Shown in pieces: positions 1 to 5,730 of a DNA stretch of 6,426 nt (its first letter is position 1; each line of letters opens with the position of its first letter). Origin of the DNA: an uncultured Mycoplasma sp. (lineage in GTDB: Bacteria; Bacillota_I; Bacilli_A; RF39; UBA660); the NCBI GenBank assembly GCA_947388575.1, contig CANDSI010000064.1:1-6426 (forward strand). Direction: 5' to 3'. Below the pieces are notes generated by a model. It was not told the DNA's origin, searched no databases, and saw only the letters and a list, made by a program, of their open reading frames with translations. The position numbers were made by a program, and so were the translations under genes.

Positions 1-170
1 ATCATAAATATAACATCAGCATTAACATTAATGCCTACCGTTGCTCCTCCACAAAATAAATCAACAAACAATTTACATTTTTGAGGAAAAAAATTTATAA
101 TTTGAGGCATAATCCTATGTTTATTACCTGTATAATTTATTGGACTTTTAATAAAATCTATCATCTTCAT
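1..170 (-). CDS. D12-class (Dam-like) DNA adenine methyltransferase, N-terminal fragment
   Basis: The first 56 codons of a gene that runs off the left edge. Seen: after a short leader peptide the protein has SPINYTGNKHRIMPQI (residues 9-24), which matches the Y-x-G-x-K AdoMet-binding motif of D12 N6-adenine methyltransferases. Next comes FVDLFCGGATVGIN (35-48), the family's second AdoMet motif, usually DLFCGGG or EPFxGGG, with Ala at the third Gly position. Known for the family: these enzymes transfer methyl groups from AdoMet to adenine in short sites, often GATC, either as orphans or paired with a restriction enzyme. The catalytic DPPY motif and target-recognition part lie outside the window, so specificity cannot be read. 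Start: ATG at 170 follows AAAGGA by 4 bases and AAGGGG by 11; an in-frame ATG at 164 is 10 bases from AAAGGA and is equally possible. It lies downstream of the khpB terminator, so it is probably a separate unit. Confidence 0.85.
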   Translation of the reverse strand, partial: MKMIDFIKSPINYTGNKHRIMPQIINFFPQKCKLFVDLFCGGATVGINVNADVIFM

Positions 171-188
171 ACATTCCTTTACCCCTTA

Positions 189-198
189 AGTATAACAT
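189..198 (-). promoter_or_regulatory. Possible extended -10 promoter for the methyltransferase gene
   Basis: On the minus strand ATGTTATACT contains an extended -10 (TG, one base, TATACT). There is no good -35 at 16-18 bp. Transcription would start near 182 and leave a leader of only about 11 bases. It lies between the khpB terminator and the methyltransferase start, where a promoter is expected, but the sequence match alone is weak. Confidence 0.3.
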
Positions 199-206
199 AA
201 ATTTAT

Positions 207-238
207 AAAAAATATCAGTAAAATCAACTGATATTTTT
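207..238 (-). terminator. Rho-independent terminator ending the rpmH-rnpA-yidC-khpB operon
   Basis: Positions 208-219 and 227-238 are perfect 12-base inverted repeats (AAAAATATCAGT and ACTGATATTTTT) around a 7-base loop. Read leftward, the 3' arm ends in a run of Ts. The 5' arm overlaps the khpB stop codon (237-239), so the hairpin sits exactly at the operon end. The stem is AT-rich, and the A/T arms would also allow some function in the other direction, but no plus-strand gene ends here. Confidence 0.7.
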
Positions 239-845
239 ATTTAATATACTTAATAACAACTTTTCTATTAGGTTCTTCTCCGATACTTTCCGTAGTTACA
301 CCTCTAAAATCAGATAAAATATTATGTACTATTCTTCTGTCATAAGAATTCATACTATCCATTTCAATATCTACTTTAGTTCTAACTACATCACGAGCTA
401 GATTTTTAGCAAGTCTTTCTAATCTTTTGTTTTGTCTATCTTTATAATCTTCTACATCAAGAACTATTCTTGGCCCATTGTTACTTATATTTTTTATAAA
501 TTGTCTAACAATAATAGTTAAAGCTTCCAAATTTTGTCCATTTTTCCCTATTATCACTGGATTATTAGAAGAATAAATTTTTATAGTTGTTGTATTTTCT
601 TTCGTACTTACTTCTAAATTACACTCTACTCCCATACCTTTAATAATATTTTTCAAATATTCTTCAGCAGCTGCTAGAACATCTAACTTTAAAAATCCTG
701 AACATTCATAAGTAGTTCCTTTAAATAAACCACCTTTAACTTCTTCATAGTTATAAATAATTTCTGTTTCATTAGCATTTAACTTTGCTAAAACTTGACT
801 TAAAGCTTCTTCTTTAGTTTTAGCAGTACATTTTACTACATTCAT
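237..845 (-). CDS. khpB: RNA-binding protein KhpB / Jag (Jag_N, KH and R3H domains)
   Basis: A 202-residue protein of normal length for the family. Domain order: Jag_N at about 1-55 with the KGGLFKG turn; a KH domain at about 75-135 with the GxxG loop GKNG (100-103) in PVIIGKNGQNLEAL; and an R3H domain at about 140-202 with R170-x3-H174 in SYDRRIVHNIL and the typical ending EEPNRKVVIKY. Known: in Gram-positive bacteria KhpB (also Jag or EloR) works with KhpA as an RNA-binding pair affecting cell elongation and division, and it is usually encoded directly after yidC. That is the case here: the ATG is two bases after the yidC stop, with AAGGGA as ribosome binding site inside the end of yidC, so the two are translationally close. 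It is the last gene of the operon. No unusual residues were seen. Confidence 0.95.
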   Translation of the reverse strand: MNVVKCTAKTKEEALSQVLAKLNANETEIIYNYEEVKGGLFKGTTYECSGFLKLDVLAAAEEYLKNIIKGMGVECNLEVSTKENTTTIKIYSSNNPVIIGKNGQNLEALTIIVRQFIKNISNNGPRIVLDVEDYKDRQNKRLERLAKNLARDVVRTKVDIEMDSMNSYDRRIVHNILSDFRGVTTESIGEEPNRKVVIKYIK

Positions 846-847
846 GA

Positions 848-1867
848 CTAATTCCCTTTCTTACTAACCTTTTTATCCTTTAATTTATCTTTCTTTTGCG
901 GTTTTATTATAACATCACGCGAATCTTCTTTTTCATCTAACTTTTTAAAGATATAATTTTGAACTACGACAAATCCGTTAGTAGCAATCCAATATAAAGC
1001 TAGTGCAGTAGATAAATATAAAGATGCTACTGAAATCATAATAATCATAAATTTAAAAGTAAATTGCATTTGTTTTTCCATTTCTGGATTACCAGTAGAA
1101 GTTGCACCCATAGCATTTTTAAATGATAAATAAGTAGTTAAGATAATAAGAATTATAATAATTATATAAAGCCATTCATGTTGTTTAAATAAACCAATAA
1201 TAGGGGTAGTTCCAAGTTTTAAACCTAAGAAAGTATCCTCAAATATTGCTGGCATTCTATTAATCGCTTGTAAGAAAGCAAAGAATAGGGGTAATTGTAA
1301 AAAAGCAAGTAAACAGCTACCAAAAGGGCTAATATTATATTTTTTATAAACCATCATCATTTCTTGACTTTTTTGAAGCATAGCTTCATTATCATTACGA
1401 TTAGCATATTTCTTTTCAATTCTTTGAAGTTCTGGTTGAGCTTTTTTCATATTACTAGATTGTTTAGCAGTTTTTCTTGAAATAGGCATTAAAACTAGTC
1501 TAATAGCAAGTCCAATAAGCATAACAGATATACCAAAGTTATTTACTAAATAACCAAGCTTTAAAATAAGATAGGCAAGGGGTTTAACAAAAATTCCTTC
1601 CCAAATACCATCTGATTTATTACTAGATAATTTAAATTCTGAACATTTTGGCAAATCATCATATTTAATCTTTGTTTGATCTTTATATTTAGTATAAAGT
1701 TCATCAAGTTCTTTATCTTCAGGTTTACATAATATATCTTTTTGTAAAATTTGACCTGTCGCTTCATTTTCAACAGGCTTTTTATTATCCATAATATAAT
1801 TACTATTACCACAACCAGTAAGAGTAAATACCACTAAAGCTAACACTAAAATTTTAAATTTTTTCAT
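848..1867 (-). CDS. yidC: Membrane protein insertase YidC/Oxa1/SpoIIIJ family, lipoprotein type
   Basis: 339 residues. It starts with a lipoprotein signal peptide: KK, a hydrophobic run, then the lipobox LTGC with Cys19 as the lipidated residue. A hydrophilic outer segment (about 20-88) is longer than in Bacillus SpoIIIJ. The insertase core follows: membrane segments at about 95-128, 180-202, 230-249 and 270-305. The conserved groove arginine is R123 (IGLAIRLVLMPISRK), followed by the cytoplasmic helical hairpin (about 131-176, with KAQPELQRIEKKY), and a Lys-rich tail (about 309-339) able to contact ribosomes. Known: YidC inserts membrane proteins with or without SecYEG. Start: ATG directly abuts the rnpA stop (TAAATG), with GAGG about 8 bases upstream. 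C47 and C75 lie in the outer segment and could pair (inference). It is the third gene of the rpmH operon. Confidence 0.95.
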   Translation of the reverse strand: MKKFKILVLALVVFTLTGCGNSNYIMDNKKPVENEATGQILQKDILCKPEDKELDELYTKYKDQTKIKYDDLPKCSEFKLSSNKSDGIWEGIFVKPLAYLILKLGYLVNNFGISVMLIGLAIRLVLMPISRKTAKQSSNMKKAQPELQRIEKKYANRNDNEAMLQKSQEMMMVYKKYNISPFGSCLLAFLQLPLFFAFLQAINRMPAIFEDTFLGLKLGTTPIIGLFKQHEWLYIIIIILIILTTYLSFKNAMGATSTGNPEMEKQMQFTFKFMIIMISVASLYLSTALALYWIATNGFVVVQNYIFKKLDEKEDSRDVIIKPQKKDKLKDKKVSKKGN

Positions 1868-2197
1868 TTAGTTTTCCTCTTTCTTTAATAATGACACTAA
1901 ATTTTCTTCCATTTCTTGATAACTAACATCTTTAATAAATCTTTTTGGAATTAAAACATAACTAACTCCATTTAAAAACAAATCTTTATAGTTATCAACA
2001 ATACATCTAAGCTGTCTTTTAATTTTATTACGTTCTACGGCATTCCCACACTTTTTAGAAACAGCAAAGCCAAACTTTGAAAACTTATAATCATTATCCT
2101 TATAATATATATAATAATACTTATTCTTTAAATAAGCACCTGTATTAATTATATCATTAAAATCGGTATTTTTCTTTATAATTTCATATTTTTTCAA
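1868..2197 (-). CDS. rnpA: Ribonuclease P protein component
   Basis: About 109 residues from the preferred start. The protein subunit of RNase P binds the catalytic RNA and the 5' leader of pre-tRNA. Seen: the usual opening KKYEIIKKNTDF, then FGFAVSKKCGNAVERNKIKRQLR (in pieces: FGFAVSKK at 42-49, RNKIKRQLR at 56-64), the hallmark basic RNR helix. Start choice: the frame is open up to a GTG at 2227, but that GTG is inside the hairpin after rpmH. TTG at 2197 gives the family's normal N-terminus and lies 12 bases after GGAG (2210-2213). A TTG start and long spacing imply weak translation, fitting a protein needed at far lower levels than L34 (inference). The stop abuts the yidC ATG. Confidence 0.93.
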   Translation of the reverse strand: MKKYEIIKKNTDFNDIINTGAYLKNKYYYIYYKDNDYKFSKFGFAVSKKCGNAVERNKIKRQLRCIVDNYKDLFLNGVSYVLIPKRFIKDVSYQEMEENLVSLLKKEEN

Positions 2198-2213
2198 TAG
2201 TTTTTCACTCTCC

Positions 2214-2240
2214 AAAAAAAATACCACACTAAAATGTGGC
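2214..2240 (-). terminator. Terminator-like hairpin between rpmH and rnpA (probable attenuator)
   Basis: On the minus strand CCACA (2228-2224 arm) and TGTGG (2239-2235 arm) form a 5-bp stem, plus a G-T pair, around a 6-base loop, followed by A and eight Ts. It starts one base after the rpmH stop codon. Because rnpA, yidC and khpB have no obvious promoter of their own, it is more likely a partial stop that lowers downstream transcription than a full terminator (inference). The T run leads directly into the rnpA GGAG site. Confidence 0.6.
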
Positions 2241-2363
2241 TTAATGAGCTAATACTTTACGACCTTTTTTACGTCTATTTTTTAAGATATTAGTTTCTTT
2301 ACGTGCAAAAAATCCATGTTTTTTAGCTTTTTTACGATTATTAGGTTGATATGTTCTCTTCAT
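2241..2363 (-). CDS. rpmH: 50S ribosomal protein L34, shortened form
   Basis: A 40-residue protein reading [18 protein letters not shown], then [22 protein letters not shown] without its last residues in common with other families' variable ends. The opening [11 protein letters not shown], the HGF turn and the RRKKGRKVL end are diagnostic of L34, a protein of the large ribosomal subunit that packs into 23S rRNA. The usual bacterial length is about 44; here the segment between HGFxxR and the RR-KGRK end is about four residues short, where other L34s have a TxxGRxVL-like stretch. Start: ATG at 2363 with a near-perfect GAGGAGG site (2371-2377) 7 bases upstream. It is the first gene of the operon, immediately left of the origin, as in most bacteria. 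Confidence 0.97.
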   Translation of the reverse strand: MKRTYQPNNRKKAKKHGFFARKETNILKNRRKKGRKVLAH

Positions 2364-2395
2364 ATTAGCACCTCCTCAAAAAATCAATTGGTTTA

Positions 2396-2424
2396 ATTAT
2401 AATATTATTATGCTTTTAAGTCAA
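2396..2424 (-). promoter_or_regulatory. Housekeeping promoter of the rpmH-rnpA-yidC-khpB operon
   Basis: On the minus strand TTGACT (2424-2419) and TATAAT (2401-2396) are separated by exactly 17 bp, a nearly perfect sigma-A promoter. Transcription would start near 2389, giving a leader of about 26 bases before the rpmH ATG, which contains its GAGGAGG site. This is the strongest promoter match in the window and fits a highly expressed ribosomal protein gene. Confidence 0.85.
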
Positions 2425-2639
2425 GTTTTTTCATAAAAAACAGAATTTAAAAGCTAAACTAAGAATAATAAATTTTTTTTAAGATATTAATTATAGAAAT
2501 AAATGTTATGATATAACCAATATTATTTTATAAAATAATTCTAAAGTCATAAATACAAATTTTAAATATTAAAATCTATTATATCATATCAAAATAACTT
2601 TATTATAAAAAAATATATAAATGTAAAGCTTAAAAAAAG

Positions 2640-2672
2640 TTATCAACACTAAATTGTGGATAATGTGGATAA
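2640..2672. promoter_or_regulatory. Cluster of three DnaA boxes, two perfect and adjacent
   Basis: TGTGGATAA occurs twice back to back (2655-2663 and 2664-2672), which are perfect TTATCCACA boxes in minus orientation. TTATCAACA (2640-2648) is a one-mismatch box in plus orientation. A half-match TCCACA follows at 2682-2687. Adjacent same-direction boxes favour cooperative DnaA binding, and this cluster directly borders the AT-rich block on its left. Confidence 0.9.
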
Positions 2673-2774
2673 CTTTTACACTCCACAATGTATAAACAAT
2701 CTAAAAATAGCTCCTCAAAATGTAAACTTTACTACCAACAGCCTATTTTAATTAAAAAGTGAATAAGTTAGAAG

Positions 2775-2783
2775 TTATCCACA
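2775..2783 (+). promoter_or_regulatory. Perfect DnaA box
   Basis: TTATCCACA in plus orientation, about 100 bp right of the tandem pair and facing the opposite way. It is followed after six bases by GTAGTA, a short DnaA-trio-like sequence, but with only one or two triplets. Confidence 0.85.
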
Positions 2784-2909
2784 AAATGGTAGTACCAACA
2801 AAGTCTGGTGTATCCTAAGAAGACTTAAAAATATTAAAACTTATAAACACTACTAACAATATTGGTAAAAATAATCAAAGTTAATAAATAAAAATTAAAT
2901 ATAAAATTT

Positions 2910-2982
2910 TGTGAATAGTGTTGATAAATATATTCTTCTAAGATATTATAAGGACTAAGCAATGTGTATAACATGTTAATAA
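2910..2982. promoter_or_regulatory. DnaA boxes overlapping and following the dnaA promoter
   Basis: TGTTGATAA (2919-2927) and TGTGTATAA (2963-2971) are each one mismatch from a DnaA box in minus orientation. TGTGAATAG (2910-2918) and TGTTAATAA (2974-2982) are two-mismatch neighbours at the usual tight spacing. The 2919-2927 box contains the -35 hexamer of dnaA, and the 2963-2982 pair lies just after the expected start site, so bound DnaA could repress its own gene (inference). Confidence 0.65.
2921..2949 (+). promoter_or_regulatory. dnaA promoter
   Basis: TTGATA (2921-2926) and TATTAT (2944-2949) are each one base from the sigma-A consensus and are separated by 17 bp. Transcription would start near 2956, giving a leader of about 110 bases before the dnaA TTG. 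The -35 hexamer lies inside a DnaA box. Confidence 0.7.
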
Positions 2983-3055
2983 AAAAATTTTACATTTTAG
3001 TATTTCCTTTCAAAATGAAATGCGATAAAATGAATATGTAGACGTTACAGACTGC

Positions 3056-3064
3056 GGGGTGAGG
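3056..3064 (+). promoter_or_regulatory. Ribosome binding site that fixes the dnaA TTG start
   Basis: GGGGTGAGG ends 4 bases before TTG at 3069; its GGGGTGA part pairs with the 16S tail at a good distance (9 bases from the GGGG core). The nearby ATG at 3076 is out of frame, and the first in-frame ATG is codon 46, inside domain I. Confidence 0.8.
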
Positions 3065-3068
3065 TTAT

Positions 3069-4412
3069 TTGCGAAATGAAGAGTTACTAAAGTCATTTCT
3101 CGACAAAATATATGGTGAAATTAATCCAGCATCATTTCATGCCTGGTTTAATGATTTAAAAATAATCTCACTAACAGATGAAACAATAACTTTTGAAGTT
3201 CCAATGGAAATTCACAAAAAAATGTTAGGGGACAACTATTATTCATTAATAGAGAAAACTTTATATGATATAACCAATATCAATTATGATATAAAGTTTG
3301 TATTAGAAAGTGAATTAGAAATACTACCAAAAATAGAAGTGGATAACCACGAAGTTACAAACAATAACTTTGATACTCACTTAAAGCCAGAATTAAATTT
3401 TAGTAATTTTGTAGTTGGAGATACAAATAGACTTGCTAAAGTTGCAGCCATGGCTGTCGCCGAAGCTCCAGGAAGGATTCATAATCCATTATTTATATAT
3501 GGAAAAAGTGGACTTGGTAAGACCCATTTAATGCATGCGATAGGAAACTTTATAACAGAAAATTCCAATCGAAAAGTATTATATTGTACTTGTGATGAAT
3601 TTAAGACCGAATATACTAATCTAGCGAATCCAGACAATAAAAACACTATTGAATATGCTAATGAATTTAAAAATAAATATCGAAATGTAGATGTTTTAAT
3701 AATAGATGACATTCAATATTTAGTAGGAGCGGAAAAAACCCAACAAGAATTCTTTAATACCTTTAATTATCTGCATCAATCAAATAAGCAGATAATAATA
3801 AGTTCTGACCGTTCACCAGATGATTTAAAAATTCTTGAAGAAAGATTAAGGTCAAGATTTATGTGGGGATTACCAGTAGATATATATCCTCCAGATTTCG
3901 ATTTAAGATGTCGAATTATAAGAAAGAAAATAGAAAACACCAGCATAGCGAATCTTATGAAAGAAGAAAGTGTTGAATATATCGCCAATGCTTGCCAAAA
4001 TGATGTAAGATTTTTAGAGGGGGCAGTTAATAGACTTATGGCCTATACTGCTATGATGGTACCTAAAAGTGTTGATTTAGAGTTTACTTGTGAAGCTTTA
4101 AAAGACTTTGTTAATAAGAATATTTATTCTAACAATAATATTACTAAAATTCAAAAAGCCGTCGCTGACCATTATAATATAACAGTTGACGACTTAAAGG
4201 GTAAGAAAAGAAGTAATAAAGTAGCGCATCCAAGACAACTTGCCATGTATTTATGCCGAATGGAAACTGATGAAACATTCCCAAGAATAGGGATGGAATT
4301 TGGTGGAAGAGACCATTCAACAGTAATATTTGCTTGTGATAAGATGGAAAAAGAGCTCTTAAATAACAAAGAATTAGAAAGAGATATAAAGGAGATAAAA
4401 TCAAAATTGTAG
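3069..4412 (+). CDS. dnaA: Chromosomal replication initiator protein DnaA
   Basis: 447 residues, full length for Bacillota. DnaA binds ATP and DnaA boxes, opens the origin and helps load the helicase. Domain I (about 1-80) keeps W26 and F27 in HAWFNDL. A short linker (about 81-108) follows. AAA+ domain III (about 109-345) has Walker A GKSGLGKT (145-152), Walker B VLIIDDIQ (209-216), sensor 1 SSDRSP (245-250), the arginine finger R263 in RSRFMWGL, and sensor 2 R314 in DVRFLEGAV. Domain IV (about 355-447) has the box-binding helix-turn-helix with GGRDHSTV (412-419), where most DnaA proteins have GGRDHTTV. Start is TTG; stop is TAG. It is flanked by DnaA boxes on both sides, and its promoter overlaps one, suggesting autoregulation. 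Confidence 0.98.
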   Translation: MRNEELLKSFLDKIYGEINPASFHAWFNDLKIISLTDETITFEVPMEIHKKMLGDNYYSLIEKTLYDITNINYDIKFVLESELEILPKIEVDNHEVTNNNFDTHLKPELNFSNFVVGDTNRLAKVAAMAVAEAPGRIHNPLFIYGKSGLGKTHLMHAIGNFITENSNRKVLYCTCDEFKTEYTNLANPDNKNTIEYANEFKNKYRNVDVLIIDDIQYLVGAEKTQQEFFNTFNYLHQSNKQIIISSDRSPDDLKILEERLRSRFMWGLPVDIYPPDFDLRCRIIRKKIENTSIANLMKEESVEYIANACQNDVRFLEGAVNRLMAYTAMMVPKSVDLEFTCEALKDFVNKNIYSNNNITKIQKAVADHYNITVDDLKGKKRSNKVAHPRQLAMYLCRMETDETFPRIGMEFGGRDHSTVIFACDKMEKELLNNKELERDIKEIKSKL

Positions 4413-4566
4413 ATAATATCTTAAAAGTATGTGAATAAAAACCAAGTTATTAACAAAAAAATCACTAAAAAAGTCCTATAATAAAGACTAAAAACAACTT
4501 ATAAACATAATTAACAGCATAATAATAACTATTAAATATTAAAGAAAGAGAAAGAAGGAATGAAAT
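4413..4566. other. dnaA-dnaN interval: second half of a bipartite origin
   Basis: 154 AT-rich bases without a gene. DnaA-box-like sites: TGTGAATAA (4430-4438, minus, one mismatch), TTATTAACA (4447-4455, plus, two mismatches) and TTATAAACA (4499-4507, plus, two mismatches). TAATAATAA at 4520-4528, 12 bases after the last box, resembles a run of three DnaA-trio triplets. In Bacillus subtilis the unwinding site is in this same interval, so the position supports a similar role here (inference). No clear terminator for dnaA was seen, so dnaA transcripts may continue into dnaN. Confidence 0.6.
4477..4482 (+). promoter_or_regulatory. Possible -10 of a dnaN promoter
   Basis: A perfect TATAAT, 85 bases before dnaN. 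No good -35 at normal spacing: the nearest, TTAACA at 4450-4455, is 21 bp away and lies in a DnaA-box-like site. Low certainty in such AT-rich DNA. Confidence 0.35.
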
Positions 4567-5685
4567 ATGAAATTTTCAATAGAAAAAAATATAATCTTAG
4601 AAGGATTAAATAATGTTATAAGAGCAATATCTACTAAAAATGTTATCCCGGTATTAAATGGTATTAAATTTGAATTAACAAGTGAAGGATTATACTTAAC
4701 AGCAAGTGATTCTGAATTAACAATAAAAGTATTAATAGAAAGTAAAGATATCAAACAAGTTACAACAACAGGTGGTATAGTAATTCAAAGTAAATATATA
4801 TTAGATATAGTAAGAAAAATGCCTAGTGATGTTATTAACTTTGAAGTTATTGACGGATTAAAAATCAAAATATACACAGACAACAATCAATATAACTTAA
4901 ATTGTTTAGATATTAATGACTATCCAGATGTGAAATTAGAAGAAAATAAAGACCCAATTATTATTAAAGGAGATATATTTAAAACAATTATTAATCAAAC
5001 TAGTTTTGCTATATCTAACCAAGAATTAAGACCAATATTAACTGGTGTTAACTTTAAGTTTACAAAAGATGTCTTAGAAACAGTGGCAACCGACTCATAT
5101 CGTTTAGCTAAAAAGAATATCAAACTAAACGCTGAAGTTGAAAAAGACTTAGAAATTGTTATACCAGGCAAGAATATAATGGAATTAGAAAGAATTATCA
5201 CTGATGAAAGCGATATTGAAATACATATATTTAATAATAAAGCATTATTTAAATATAAGAATATCATTTTCCAAACTAATTTATTAAGTGGTAACTACCC
5301 AAATACATCTAATTTAATTCCAAGTGAGTTTGCCTATATAGTTAAAGTTAATAAAAAAGATTTCAATGATGCTATTGATAGAGCGGCATTACTTACTCAA
5401 GGTAAAGATAAAAATATAGTAAAAATGTCATTAGATAATACTAAAATGGTTATCAATTCATATGCATCTGAAATTGGTAAAGTAGAAGAGCAATTAACCG
5501 TAGAAACTAACAACGTTGAACATTTAGAAATTTCATTTTCTTCCAAATATATGCTTGAAGCTATTAAAACAATGGGTGAAGAAGAAATATTATTATTATT
5601 AAATAGTGATGTTAAACCATTAATTATAAAATCATTAACAGACGAGTCATTAATTCAGTTAATTTTACCTATAAAAACCTACTAA
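4567..5685 (+). CDS. dnaN: DNA polymerase III beta subunit (sliding clamp)
   Basis: 372 residues, normal length for the family. The protein forms the ring-shaped dimer that tethers the replicative polymerase to DNA and docks other repair and replication proteins. It has three similar clamp domains, roughly 1-125, 128-250 and 255-372. Recognisable stretches: NVIPVLNGIKFE (25-36), RPILTGVNFKF (155-165), ATDSYRLAKK (174-183), LSGNYPNTSNLIP (240-252), and the C-terminal LILPIKTY (365-372), which forms part of the peptide-binding pocket and resembles the Bacillus LILPVRTY ending. Start: ATG at 4567, 7 bases after GAAGGA; another ATG at 4560 is in a different frame. It follows dnaA at the usual place. 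No unusual feature was seen in the protein. Confidence 0.98.
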   Translation: MKFSIEKNIILEGLNNVIRAISTKNVIPVLNGIKFELTSEGLYLTASDSELTIKVLIESKDIKQVTTTGGIVIQSKYILDIVRKMPSDVINFEVIDGLKIKIYTDNNQYNLNCLDINDYPDVKLEENKDPIIIKGDIFKTIINQTSFAISNQELRPILTGVNFKFTKDVLETVATDSYRLAKKNIKLNAEVEKDLEIVIPGKNIMELERIITDESDIEIHIFNNKALFKYKNIIFQTNLLSGNYPNTSNLIPSEFAYIVKVNKKDFNDAIDRAALLTQGKDKNIVKMSLDNTKMVINSYASEIGKVEEQLTVETNNVEHLEISFSSKYMLEAIKTMGEEEILLLLNSDVKPLIIKSLTDESLIQLILPIKTY

Positions 5686-5730
5686 ATAACAAAAAAATCA
5701 AAAAAATTAAAAATTATAACATAATTCGAC

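Larger units (their letters stand above)
2364..3068. other. Chromosomal replication origin oriC, rpmH-dnaA intergenic region
   Basis: A 705-base gap between the diverging rpmH and dnaA genes with no convincing coding sequence. From left to right it holds: the rpmH promoter (2396-2424); a very AT-rich stretch (about 2430-2640) with almost no G or C; three clustered DnaA boxes (2640-2672); a perfect box (2775-2783); weaker CAACA/AAACA-type boxes; boxes inside and after the dnaA promoter (2910-2982); and the dnaA leader. Gene orientation switches from leftward to rightward here, as expected where replication forks diverge. The AT-rich block beside the tandem boxes is one candidate for the DNA unwinding element, the dnaA-dnaN interval another. 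Which one opens cannot be decided from sequence alone. Confidence 0.9.

Noticed and set aside
1561..1812. Open frame overlapping yidC on the same strand
   Set aside because: A shadow frame rich in Lys, Ile and Asn with no ribosome binding site, lying fully inside yidC.
1992..2000. TTATCAACA, a DnaA-box-like site inside rnpA
   Set aside because: It lies in coding sequence away from the origin clusters, and a one-mismatch 9-mer is expected by chance in AT-rich DNA.
2505..2517. Plus-strand extended -10 (TGATATAAC) in the left oriC block, suggesting an origin transcript
   Set aside because: No -35 and no gene or hairpin downstream within the gap; kept only as part of the repeat finding.
3008..3031. 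TTTCA-AAA-TGAAA dyad and TGCGATAAAAT as a second dnaA promoter
   Set aside because: No acceptable -35 at normal distance, and the dyad is short and AT-rich; the promoter at 2921-2949 is far better.
3338..3350. AGTGGATAA plus a GTGG/CCAC palindrome inside dnaA
   Set aside because: Explained by the codons for EVDNHE; an isolated one-mismatch box in a gene is not enough for a regulatory call.
4471..4488. AGTC...GACT inverted repeat as a dnaA terminator
   Set aside because: Only four base pairs and no T tract.
3479..5267. Several minus-strand open frames antisense to dnaA and dnaN
   Set aside because: All lie opposite well-conserved genes, have no ribosome binding sites or recognisable motifs, and are typical of AT-rich antisense frames.
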